Assembly: GCA_950295325.1 (NCBI GenBank)
Contig: OX485805.1
Location: 12,870,501 to 12,930,500 of the forward strand
Direction: 5' to 3'
DNA: 60,000 nt
From: Polytrichum commune
Taxonomy: Eukaryota > Streptophyta > Polytrichopsida > Polytrichales > Polytrichaceae
Shown here: positions 22,001 through 32,720 of the stretch, piece by piece
How positions within the stretch are numbered: position 1 is the first letter of the stretch
Layout: each line of letters starts with the position of its first letter
The notes under the pieces: model-generated
Told to the model about the DNA's origin: nothing
Database searches by the model: none
The model's input: the letters and a program-made list of their open reading frames with translations, nothing else
Made by a program: the position numbers and the translations under genes

Positions 22001-23827
22001 TTCTTCTCATATTTCTCCTCTGTCTATTTGCCACATAAATTTGTGACAACATTAACCCTTTGTACACAACCAACGGGCTCCGTGTACAGCCTATATACAC
22101 AATTCCTATGAGCTTTAAAAAGTCTTAAATTCACCTCTTTTTTCATGGGTTTTCAACTTCATTTAGTACATTATATTCTGTGCAGGAGAAAATAAACATA
22201 AACTCATATCTAATGATTGATGATTAAAACATGAAGTGTGTATTTGCATTCAAGAGCATTTAGGCTGTTTTCAGAACCCAAATGTTTGATAACATCAAGG
22301 TATTTCACCCGAAATGAGAAGTGCACTTGAAGAGTGAGTTTATTTTAGTGAGGGTCACTTTTGGAACGTTTAGATTAGGCCTCTCAGACACATAGGGGTT
22401 AACCTACTACTTCCTACTGGTAGAGGAAGCTGGCCATGTCTATACTGGGTCGATTTGCAGGACGACAAATTGCAGCTGGTGTACATTTTCAATGATGTGA
22501 ACATTCCTCTTTTTTGATGGGGTTTCTTTCTCCTGTGCAGATATCTGACTGGATGTCTCAACAAGACGGGATAACGTGGGAGGTTGCTGATAACATTGTC
22601 CGAATCGATCTCAAGGCAAAGATGAAGCAATTCATGGCTGCAGAGGCGTTGCTTGAATGTTCACCTCCAGAGTTCAAGACTGAGCTTGCGTACCATACTC
22701 TTTTGAAGAATTATGCTGATCAGCGAATGTCACATAAAGCTGAAGCTGTTCTGGAAAAGATGAAGGCAGCAGGTCTTCTCACCCTCCCTTTTGCCTTCAA
22801 CCAGATGATGTTGGTGTACAAGCGTAGGGGGGAAGTGGAGAAACTTCCAGAGGTGCTTGAGGACATGAAGAAAGCAGGGATCAAACGGGATGTGTACACC
22901 TACAACATAATGATGGACGTGAAAGCAAGGATGGGTGATATCGAAGGTATGGAGAAAGTTTTTGAGGAATTGAAAGCTGAGGAATCAGTCAAGCCTGATG
23001 CTGCTACTTATGGCACACTTGCGTCTGCTTGTGTACATGCGGGGTTATTAGACCAAGCCAAGGTTTACTTAAAAGAGATGGAAGATGGGGATGTCCACCG
23101 CAACCGTCCTGCATTTGATATTCTCGTTTCCCAGTATGGAGCTGTTGGTGACCTAGAAGGAGTTGAAAGGGTATGGGAGAAAATCAAGAGTGTCCCTGTT
23201 GTTTCAAACCGGAGTTATATTACTGTTATTGAGGCTTTTGGTAAGTTAGGCCAAGTGGAGAAGGCTGAGGAAATATTTGCCCAAATGAGTCAGGAAAAGG
23301 GTTTGATGCTGACCCGTCAGTTCAATGCGCTACTGAGTGCATACACGAGACAAGGGATGTTAGATAAAGCCGAGAAGCTATTGGCAGATATGATGGCGGC
23401 AGGTAGAAAGAAAAATGCTATCACATACCATCACATTGTGATTGGGTACTTGACAACGAATCAGATAGATAAGGCACTGGCAGCATTGAATGAAGCACAT
23501 GAAGATCCTCAACAGAGTAGGAGCAAGCCGTGGAGGGAGACAATGATCCTTATTTTGGATGCTTATGCCAAAGAGGGTAATGTGGTGAATGCAGAGAAGT
23601 ACTTCCAGGAATACAAGAAGGCCTACCCAAAACCTGAAATTCGGGTTTACAACATACTTTTGAAGGCATACCTAAACAAGGGCTTGCCAGCCATTGGATT
23701 TGTGCAACGGCTGATGGCAGACAAACTTGCTCCAAATGATGAAACAATGAACCTTCTAAGCCAGCAAAAGGGATTGAAGCAAGACGATGGTGCGGATGCT
23801 GTTACTCAACTCCCAGTTGATGTTTAA
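19043..23827 (+). CDS. P-class pentatricopeptide repeat protein, probably mitochondrial
   Basis: Four exons (19043-19184, 20399-20465, 21490-21994, 22541-23827) join in frame to give 666 aa. The N-terminus MTARPLLGVCGVLPYTSRRH, basic and without acidic residues, fits a mitochondrial presequence. An alternative ATG at 18962 adds an acidic stretch (LPIEEEW) that fits less well. From residue ~185 the protein resembles the plant family with KRVLVTILIRLRRRARYKQA followed by DWMSQQDGITW. PPR units follow to about residue 630, for example TYNIMMDVKARMGDIEGMEK, TYGTLASACVHAGLLDQAKV and QFNALLSAYTRQGMLDKAEK. There is no E, E+ or DYW domain, so it is P-class: RNA binding rather than editing. Some relatives are mitoribosome-associated; that role here is inference. 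Intron 2 holds two MITEs. Confidence 0.92.
20629..21048 (-). mobile_element. Harbinger-type MITE, family H1 (diverged copy)
   Basis: The left end GGGCCATTTTACACT and right end AGTGTAAAGTGCCTC are imperfect inverted repeats, flanked on both sides by TCA (20626-20628 and 21049-21051). The interior shares GTGACCATGAAATTGTG, GTGTCATGGTCTCCC and GTATTAGTCCCACCTC with the other copies. It lies in intron 2 of the PPR gene. TCA instead of TWA may reflect mutation of both flanks or relaxed target choice. Confidence 0.7.
21119..21460. mobile_element. MITE related to the one in rsmG intron 1
   Basis: It shares the GAGTTA...CTCAATGGGACTTTT end with 3391-3648, and the inverted AGTTAGAAGATAACTCC end. It also shares inner blocks such as GTTGGTATATTGAGGGCTAA. 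The right end lies 30 bp before exon 3 of the PPR gene, so it contributes the DNA just upstream of that 3' splice site. Confidence 0.55.
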
Positions 23828-25225
23828 GGCCTTCAACAACAATCACTTGTATCCTCCATTGGTTATCGCCCATCTGCAAATATGAGAATTTGACAAGGTT
23901 GAAGCGCTTGTTTGTGATCTAAGGCAATACATTGGAGCACAAGGAGATCAACATGGCTGTGCGCCTTCAGACTACTCTACGTCTTAGCAATCCTACTCTG
24001 GCCTTGTAGCTATTCCTGTAGTAACTTCTCTTTGAGAAGCAAGTCCAAGTTGTCATCTCAATAGGAGTTCTAGGTTCCTGATTGCTGGTACATGTTGAGG
24101 TTGTCTGGGTTTGTTGAAGGAATTAGCAGGTCTTACACTTGTGCACCTAATTTCAAGGGTTGGACAGATACAGGGTCGCCCATTGACAAGGCCCTTCCTT
24201 CTTCAGGTATGCGAAGAGGTCAAGGGATTACAATTGACGTAGCATTTAGAGTAATTCAGAATTCCCTGCTCTTCGTTCCACTACCCTTGGGAGGAGTACA
24301 TCAGCTCTTGCAAGTTTTAGGTCTACTTTTGCCAACAATTTCTGCCCCAAAAAAGAATTTCAAACAGCACTTTGATTACATAGAGATTCAAGTTGTGGAG
24401 GATATATATTTACACACATATATATCTATCAATTTTGATGTAATTTATATGCACTGCATTGCAGATGTTTGAGGTATGCAATTTTATTTTTTTCATAAAC
24501 CAAGACTTCATCAGTAGCTTTGCTATCATGTTGGTGTGCATAGCAATACATATTACAAATGTTGAATAGCAGGTCAATCAACATATCATTGTCATCAACA
24601 TAGAGAGGGCACCATAAGAAAGCTTGAGTTGATAAGTGTATATGACTGCCTTATCATCAAATCTTCCTTCTTGTGGTCATTCTAAAAGTAGGGTAATATT
24701 GAATTCAAGTGGTCCCTAGCTATGGTCTTGGTGTAAACCACACCCAAATGTGGATCATTCTTCGGACAAAAATGGCAGTGCGTACCTTCCCAGTTGAATT
24801 AATTTGCGACCACTAGAGTAGATTTGGCTCAGATATTAGAGGAGGTTGTTTACTTAGTAGTTTATTGATTTCAACTCTGCATGTAACAATTTCTCCTTTG
24901 TAAGTAGGTGTCTGGTCCTTTTGATGACACTGCTTTACAAGCAACAACGTACTACCAAAACTTGACTTCAAGAAACCTTGCTTTAAATGATACGTCCTTA
25001 AAATCTTGCTCTATTCCCCTTCACACCCCCCCCCCCCCCCTCCCCCCTTTCACACACGAACCTTCAAGTGATTTCCTTAAACATCGAAAGAGTGCAATAG
25101 ATATAGTATTTAAATTTAGGTAGGTTCTTAGTTGGAAACATTGACCAAAAGTATACATATGTAGGTGCAAAATACAAAAATTGTATTAAAAAAACCCTGA
25201 GCTCAACGTCCTTAATCCTTTCATG
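23828..25225 (+). other. PPR 3' UTR and spacer to the P450 locus
   Basis: No gene is recognised. A 15-nt poly-C run followed by TCCCCCC is at 25026-25047. The two genes are convergent: PPR ends on plus and the P450 remnants end on minus, so this is a terminator-to-terminator interval. Confidence 0.4.
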
Positions 25226-25441
25226 CTTAATCAAAGTATGACCCAAGTGGAATTTGGCAACAGTCGAAAGTGGGTTTGCCCTCGACATGGAGACACCCAA
25301 ATTCTCAGTCATGTCCAAAGTCCACGGATCTTGGTGGTCATGCACGGCAAAGTTTAACCCTGGCGGAAGCCTCGCAAAGCCAAATTGAACACGTAGAAAC
25401 CCTAATGACAACATCCCTTGAGCACTGTCCTTTCCCCACTG
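25226..25441 (-). pseudogene. Decayed C-terminal fragment of a P450
   Basis: The translation aligns with the tail of the intact P450 next door: MLSLGFLRVQFGFARL against MSLGLLIVQIGVARL, and DMTENLGVSMSRANPLS against DMTETLGVSMPRANPLS. The heme-cysteine motif RRQCPG is replaced by KDSAQG, so the ligand is lost. No upstream P450 part is attached. It is a tandem-duplication leftover on the same strand, 140 bp beyond the stop of the intact gene. Confidence 0.85.
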
Positions 25442-25583
25442 CAAATAGGTTGAACTAAAAATGATTGCCCTTCACACTAACTTTTGACATATTCAACTGA
25501 AAATTCAACAATAAATAACCTCAAACATCCCCATACAACATCTTAGGACTCTTAATTAAAGGACTCTCTTAGACCTTTAAAGG

Positions 25584-28500
25584 TTAATATAAGTGTGATC
25601 CCAAACGGGGTGCGACAATAACTGAAAGTGGATTCGCCCTAGGCATGGAGACCCCCAAAGTCTCCGTCATGTCCAAATCCCTTGGGTTTTGGTTCCCAGG
25701 CAAGACGAAGTTGAACCCTTGCACAAGCCTCGCAACTCCGATTTGAACAATGAGAAGCCCCAACGACATCCCTGGACATTGCCTCCTACCCGCCCCGAAC
25801 GGGATAAACTGGAAATGGTTGCCCTTCATATCGATTTCTGGGTTTTCAATAAACCGCTCTGGTTTGAATTCTAGGGGATTCGGCCAGTACTTCGGGTCCC
25901 TTTGAATGATGTAGCCATTCACAAAGAGTTGCATGTTGGTAGGTAAATCGTAGCCCCATATTGTAGTGGGTTCGCGAGACATGTGAGGGAGTCCCAATGG
26001 GACCGGGGGGTGGAGCCTGAAAGTCTCCTTTATAACAGCCTGGAGGTAAGGCAAGTTGGGAAAATCGGTCTCAGACACAACTCGGTCTTTCCCCACCACC
26101 GTGTCTAGCTCCCCTTGAAGCTTCTCCATGCACTTAGGATTGCGGATTAGCTCGGAAATGGCCCATTCCACAGCGCTCGATGACGTGTCTGTGCCAGCGA
26201 TGAGCATGTCCTAAGAAAGGTTACATACCCCCAACATTAATCATTTTCTCAATCTCCACCAAAATGTTATGAAATATTTTCACCTACCTATATCTAAACA
26301 AAAGAAAACTTGACAACTGACAAACATCCACCGCACTTATGTACTAACTCCAAGCTCATCCAACGCATTCCTTCGAAAGGATGGCAATACACTTTATAAT
26401 GTATCAAGGTCAATCATGATTAGAATAAGGAGAAGGGGTTGCATTCACATTTGTGCAAAAGCAATGAAGTTTTTGTTTTATTTCTTCTTTTTCTTTTCTT
26501 TTCTTGCTTTATCAATCTACTTCAATGACATAGCATTCACAAGCATGTGTAAGGGCATTCCCTCTCTAACTTCAAGAATAAATCCAAAAATCAAGGTCCT
26601 TGATTGCATGCAAGAATGTCAAGCATAGTCAAGTGGCAAGTTCTCAATAGTCAACGCCTTATTGTTACCCATCTTTGCACAAAGCCTTCTCCCATTTACC
26701 AAGATTCAACTTGAAAAACTTGCCAAAAATAATCTCACTCACTGTAACCTACTCTCCAAGTTGCTTATCTAGAGAGAATTCCACCACACCACTTAAGAAT
26801 GCTACACATATTGTTAATAGACTTGGGAGCTCATCCTTTTGAGTAGAAGGATTCAAAATGGGATGCATGAGGTGTAGTTTCAAGATTGAGCCTTACCTTA
26901 GTAGCACTGACCCATTATTCTTGAGAAGGAGAACTATTATTTCTCAAGAAGGGGTCCCTTTAACGAGGGCTTAACAACGTTATGGGTACACCCTGACAAC
27001 CTTGTGGGGTACACTTTCATAACTCTCTAAATGACGTATAATCAAAACAGAGAGGTGTTTTAATTCTTCACGTTTCTTTCTCATTATAAAATTTACGAAA
27101 CAAAATGTAAGATAACTCTTTCAAAACTGAAAAGTAGATGTCATAAATCTTTAAAAGGTGATTATTTAATGAATATGAAGATTCTATTATCAATCCTTCT
27201 CCATAAATTACATACTACATAACCACAACTAGTACACAAAACATGATAACCAACCAACACTAGCATTTACCAACTCATACTGACTCAGCACACAAACATG
27301 AACCAGTTGATTTCACGGTCAATGCCAAGAAGAAGATGATCAGAAGGAGATAATCATCATGACATGACATGACATGACATGACATACATTGGTGTTGCAT
27401 CAATTCAAGGTGTAAATTAAAAATGATCTATGTGCAACTTGGAAACAAAATAATAGGCACGATGAGGTCTTTCTTTGGTGTTCACCTGAACAACAGCTCT
27501 GATGATATCGTCCTCAAGGGCGCCACTGCCATCCTCCGAAGGTTGTGACATCAACACATCCACAAAATCGACAATGCGCTTGTCTTTGCCGTTTACGGTG
27601 ATCGAAGCACCGTTACTGCTAGATTTCTTGACTTCAAGCAGGTCTTGGAGTATTTTGTTCATCCCGGTCTTGATTTCTTTCATTTTGTTGACAGAGCCTG
27701 TGATGTAGGGCACCCACCTCAGCCATGGGTAAATATCGCCCACTGTGCGAGTAGATGCAGTCTTGGTGAGGTCGGCAATAAGGGACCTGAATTTGAAGGC
27801 CTCCATCTGCCCTTCCGCATCCGTTCCAAACAGCCTGTGTAAACTCGTCCATTAGGAAGATGAAAACACAACCAACTATACTATTGTATAGCCTGCAAAT
27901 GAATTCTTTTAGACTATTAACTTCAAGGCCGTTCCAAACAACCTGTGTAAACTCATCTATCACGAAGATGAATACGCAACCAACTACACTATTCTATAAC
28001 TTGGAATTGAATTCTTTTAGACTATTAACTTCACGTCCGTTCCAAACATCATGTGTAAACTCATCTATTAGGAAGATGAAAATCGCAACCAACTACACTA
28101 TTCTATAGCCTGGAAATGAACTTTTTTTAGACTATTAACTTCAAGTCTTTTCCAGACAGCCTGTGTAAACTCATCTATTAGGAAGATGAAAACGCAACCA
28201 ACTACACTATTCTATAGCCTAGAAATGAATTTTTTTTAGACTTTTAACTCCAAGTCCGTTCCAAACAGCATGTGTGAACTCATCTATTAGGAAGATGAAA
28301 ATACAACCAATTACACTATTCTATAGCTTGGAAATGATTGTTTTTAGATTATTAACTTCGAAAACAACATGTGTAGACTCATTCATTAGGAAGATGAAAA
28401 CACAACCAACTACACTATTATATAGCCTAAAAATGATTGTTTTTAGACTATTAACTTCGGAAACAACATCAAAGTGCCCAAATTTGTCTACTAGGTCCTC

Positions 28501-31500
28501 AACCCAACAGGAGGTTTGTTTGTATTGTAGCCCCTTGAGTCATTTGTGATCAATGAATAAGTTTACATAGATGTGGCCATGAAGTCCAAGCACAAAGTTT
28601 GTTGTCATATCCACATCGTCAGTGTATTGTACAACTAATACCAATGTAACTCAAGCATTGCCACAAGCTTAAGCTTGGTAACAAAAGAAGTTTAGAATTG
28701 ATAGCATTGACATGGGGCAAGACTTTGCAATGTATACATGTGCCTTTTTAACGAGTGATTGAACTTAGAATGGTGTCTGTCTATATTATGATCATATAGT
28801 TCACTGACCAAAGATCACATTGTAAGCTGTGTGTTTCTGGAGACCAATCTTGACCACAAGCCTTGCAATGTACCACTAAAGACGTGGGTGTTTGATCAAG
28901 AAGAATGACCTTATAAGGTCCACTTATTTTATCCCCTCCAAAGAGTAAGTTTTACAATGGCTGAAGAATGTTATGCTTATGTCATATATACTTTGACCAA
29001 CTAAGAGCAAGTCCACCGGTTGCCATATCCGTATCTCCAAACATTTATTATGGATGAAAAGTCGATATCATATTGGGAAGCTTGTTAAGATTGCTCTCAC
29101 CCATCACCATATCCCCATTTAAATACAAAAAGTGGATGGGTGTGGGAGGATTTGTGGATACATATATATGAACTGGTAGGGTTGCTCTAAACCACATAAA
29201 ATCAATTGTACCCCACTCATAACCAACACCCTAGAATCATGTACAATAAGTACATATTGAATATGCGAATGTTCATCATTTTAACATCAAGCTCCCATGT
29301 TGGTGTTACCAATAAAACTTTGAACTCGGGCTTATAACTTCTACTCATGGAATTTAGATAAGTACATGGGGATTCCCTATCAATTGGCAAAGAGAATCAT
29401 TTATAACTTCTTAGACCCAAAAAATAGTTTTCATGCCTATCATTTAAAGTGGCAATTTTAACACCATCTAACTTAGGCCCCCTTGACACTAGAGCTTGAG
29501 TTGAGGGCTTGAAGAAAGGGGCCTTCTCATTGGTCAATGGTGGGAAGCCTCTTACACAAGCTTGTGCCCTCAAATTCATGTTTTACACATGAGGGGGACA
29601 TGAGCTCACATCTTGAGAGCTTGGAAATTTTATCCAGGCTTGCAATGCTTAGATGGTGCCTTGATGTATCCCATGTGGAATGACTAAAACAAAGCCATGA
29701 TCATCTTTCACAAGCTCTTGTTCGTGGGCCTAGGTGGGCCCGAAGCTACTAGACTATCAAGCATTCTTTGGCTTGTCAGCAATTGTTCCTTTGTTTTGTA
29801 TCATGACCACCCATTGGAATAATATATCTTACTTTGATCATGACCACTTTAGAGGTGCTCAAACTATTGAGAGCTTAAAGATTGTCAATCAAGCTCTCCA
29901 TAGTTTGCAGTTTGGATGAAGGCTTGTCAACCCCAAGCATTGAACTCCCAAAAATTGTAAGGTAAAGCTCTCAACTTGAATTCTAATAGATAGAACTCAT
30001 GCATAAAGACACCCAAGTTTTTCTCAAGGCTTCAATTACTATCCTCAAAGAGTGGTGTCAACTAGCTATTCAAAAAATGGCTTTCCAATTTGTCATACTA
30101 GAATGGGTAGACCAAAGTAGCCTTGCATAGGCCAATATAGGGTTTGAGGTGTCATGTCCCATGGGCATCACCTATTTTAAATCCTCAAAATTCTCTCACA
30201 ATTTTTGGAATGGAAAGAGAAAGTCCGAGAAGTTTTGCCCAACTTTCAGAATAGACTCCAACACACGACGAACTAACAAGCTATTATAGAAAGCTCTTTC
30301 AAAGTTGGATCAATCCTACAATTTTGCCTCTTGGAGGGACTTTATACATAACTCTAATATAATTGATCGCTCGTTCAAGAACAAAAGGGTTATCAAAACT
30401 CGTCACAATTTTCTACCTATGGAGACATGATATCATCCATATTTCTCATACTTTGTTCATGAGCTCATCAATTATGACTGGTAACCAAATCGAGTGGGTG
30501 GATGACTCCCCACTCTTGTGGCTTGTCATCCACTCTCCTCTCGTTGGTTATCTAGTTTGTGAAGCAGGGGAAGCTTATGCCCCCTTCCCACCTGACTATA
30601 CCAAGTAACTAAAGTCTTTCCTAAAACCCAGGTAAAGCTCTCTGAGTTATAGCGGAGGGACCTAGCTATCCCAATGCACTTACAAGAACTTGCTCCGGAG
30701 ATTTTCGAGTAGGTTTTAGTTAAGTAGGTTTCACACATGTTCATTGTTTTATCTACCAAGCAATGACATGTTGTATAGTTTTTATCCCATCCCCAAATGC
30801 CTTACTACTCATCTACCTTATCATCGGTTTTTGTTAATGAAGCTCCTCATGCCCTCATAGCTAAGACTAAAAACAGGGCGGGAGACAACACTACAAATTC
30901 TACATTCTTGCCTCATGTCTAGGTATTGATGCGAGGGTGGGTGCTTGAGGCTTAAAACCTCCACTTGTAAACCATGCCACATGGTTTGCCAATTAGGCCG
31001 GGGACTAGATGGTGTGAAGCGGTGTTTTTAGAACCAACTTTTAGGCTTAGCGAAAGTCAAGTGGGAAGGAAGGGGGCATGAGGAGGAGAAGAAGAAGCTG
31101 GTGCACCTCCGGTTGAGCAACATGCGCATGACGTTGTTGGCCGCGAGCTGGCCCGTCTTGGCATTCAACGGACTCGCCTTGCCCCCCTCCAATGCGTCCC
31201 GGTAGAGGGACCGCATCATCTCGTCCACCTCCTCGGTCCTTCTGGGCCGGAACGACTCCAACCTCTTTGTTGTGAAGAGCTCCCGGCTGCAGATCTGCCG
31301 CATGTGACGCCAATGGGGCCCATACGGCGCACGCGAGATGTTCCGAAGATTATTGGTGAACATTCGCACGAATATCGTGTGCGGACGCCCCGCCCACGCC
31401 TTGTCGTTCACCTTCAAAAACTCCTCAGCCGCGTCCGCGGAGGACGCGACCACCCACAGTTGCGGGCCAACCTTGAGGTGCATGATGGGCCCGTAAGTTG

Positions 31501-31995
31501 AGGCTAACTCACCTAGTTTGAGCACAAAGTTTCCATGATTCGTGAAAACAAGAAAGCATGAAACATTCATGTGGCAAGACAACTATCAATTCTCAAACAA
31601 TCTGAATTTTTCTACACTTGACAATCGTTTGCTAGATTATCCAAGCCCAAGCATTATAAGTTATTGGTGGGTTTTGGGTTCGTCGACACGGAGGATGCGA
31701 CCACCCACGATTTCGGGCGGACCTTGAGGTGCATGATGCGGCCATAAATTGAGGCTAACTCACCTAGTTTGTGGTGAAGCATGGCACCCTTCAGTTGGTG
31801 CATGTTTCCTATGATCGGTAAGGGTTTCGGGCCTGGGGGAAGACGACACTTTGAATTGTTAAAGCTTATCCTCATCACTGCAACGATTACGCTGCTGAGC
31901 ACGAGGATTGCGAGCAATATGAGGATGTTCATGTCGCCTGCTGTGGACCACCATTCTTGTAATACTGAGCTTGAAAATGTAATTGTTTCTTCCAT
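25584..31995 (-). CDS. Cytochrome P450, A-type (CYP71 clan)
   Basis: Four exons (31764-31995, 31107-31512, 27486-27834, 25584-26210) join in frame to give 537 aa. An N-terminal membrane anchor (about 22-41) is followed by the proline hinge LPPGPKPLP (52-60). The I-helix motif is AGTDTSS (334-340), ExxR is KETFR (E391, R394), PERF is 446-449, and the heme loop is FGAGRRQCPG with Cys474. The product should be an ER-anchored monooxygenase using a P450 reductase; tail features such as SMPRANPLSVI are common among phenylpropanoid and flavonoid P450s, but the substrate is unknown. Intron 1 (31513-31763) starts with a copy of exon 2 and looks newly created. Intron 2 (3.3 kb) carries a six-unit repeat of its own acceptor and other inserts. 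The start at 31995 is favoured because it puts the anchor at the N-terminus; 32040 is possible. Confidence 0.9.
26573..26720. repeat. Dispersed repeat in P450 intron 3
   Basis: It matches the family in the rsmG intron: ATCAAGGTCCTTGA, GCATAGTCAAGTGGCA and TACCAAGATTCAA are shared. It is non-coding and carries no recognised element type. Confidence 0.5.
27361..27385. repeat. Microsatellite (GACAT)5
   Basis: Five perfect copies of GACAT lie in the third intron of the P450 gene, just after exon 3 in the transcribed direction. Confidence 0.95.
27830..28480. repeat. Tandem repeat (~96-110-bp unit, six copies) carrying a 3' splice site
   Basis: The marker TGTGTAAACTC-like sequence recurs at 27836, 27944, 28052, 28162, 28271 and 28370, with a truncated seventh unit at about 28440. 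On the minus strand each unit holds an intron end plus the first ~14 nt of P450 exon 3 (CAG|GCTGTTTGGAAC). The first unit is the splice site actually used. The rest are inside intron 2; some keep ACACAG and some have changed to ACACAT. Confidence 0.85.
29005..29187. mobile_element. Harbinger/Tourist-like MITE in P450 intron 2
   Basis: This is a 183-bp element with ends GAGCAAGTCCACCGGTT and, inverted, GAGCAACCCTACCAGTT. It is flanked by TAA on both sides (29002-29004 and 29188-29190). No coding capacity. Size, TAA duplication and ends fit a Tourist-type MITE. Confidence 0.75.
29476..29930. repeat. Unclassified interspersed repeat (copy 1)
   Basis: Blocks such as GAGCTTGAGTTGAG, CCTTCTCATTGG, ATCAAGCATTCTTTGGCTTG and TATTGAGAGCTT are shared with 38690-39270. 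The order is the same, so both are copies of one element, probably a non-autonomous DNA transposon. The ends are not resolved. This copy lies in the long P450 intron 2. Confidence 0.5.
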
Positions 31996-32109
31996 TGGTA
32001 TTGCGTTTGAATCAAATCCTCGAATCACCACAACCTGCATGTTCACAGTCAGATTTTTTTCAATCTTTTTCACAATCACTGAGAAGAAGATCAATTGCAT
32101 TATTGAGGC

Positions 32110-32720
32110 AAGTCCGCTTGCCGAGGCTAATCCTCATCACTACAATTGGGCTATAAGAACACTGCTGGACATGAGGACATGAGCATCAAACAATATGAGG
32201 ACATTTAATATCATCAATATTTATGTCGCCTGCTCTGGACAAGTATCATACTGGCACTTCTGAGATTGACATTGTTTCCATGAGTAATTCGTTTGGATGG
32301 CATCCTGACACCGCCACCATCATTCACTGCAATCAAGCCGGAGCTCTAGTCCTCAAACCATTTAAGTCCACTGAAATGAAGAATGATGTGGGCGATCGAT
32401 GGGAGAAGAAGCTCTTCGTTCCTTTGAAACCACTAAAACAAAGAATTCTATGGGCGATCGATGTGCAGCAGGTCACGTTGCGAGTACAGATAAGTAAAAT
32501 CCCTTGACTACGGAAACAAGCTCTTAATCCCTTTGAAACCACTGAAATGAAGAGCGGGTGACTGATGATGTGCAGCAGGTCACCTGAGAGCATACTAGAA
32601 CAGGGGACGAAGCTCTAGATTTATCTAAGAAAACTCCATTCAGAACTAGGTGTACTGGCATTATGAAGCTCACTGTTTCCATATTCTGACATCCTGACAC
32701 CACCACTATGGACTAGGTAA
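32110..32720 (-). pseudogene. Decayed exon-1 copies of the P450 and short tandem repeats
   Basis: Upstream of the intact exon 1, a minus-strand segment near 32170-32305 aligns with the exon start: METMSISEVPV, a stop, then SRAGDINI, against MEETITFSSSV...STAGDMNI. A second fragment near 32645-32700 begins with a similar ATGGAAAC context. Between them, 70-120-bp repeats share CCTTTGAAACCACT, GATGTGCAGCAGGTCAC and AAGCTCTT. This is the wreck of local duplications in the P450 promoter region; part of it may still serve as promoter. Confidence 0.6.

Noticed and set aside
27836-28480. Regularly spaced repeats that could suggest a CRISPR array
   Set aside because: The units are contiguous ~100-bp tandem copies of an intron-exon junction, with no constant repeat and variable spacer pattern, in a plant nuclear gene.
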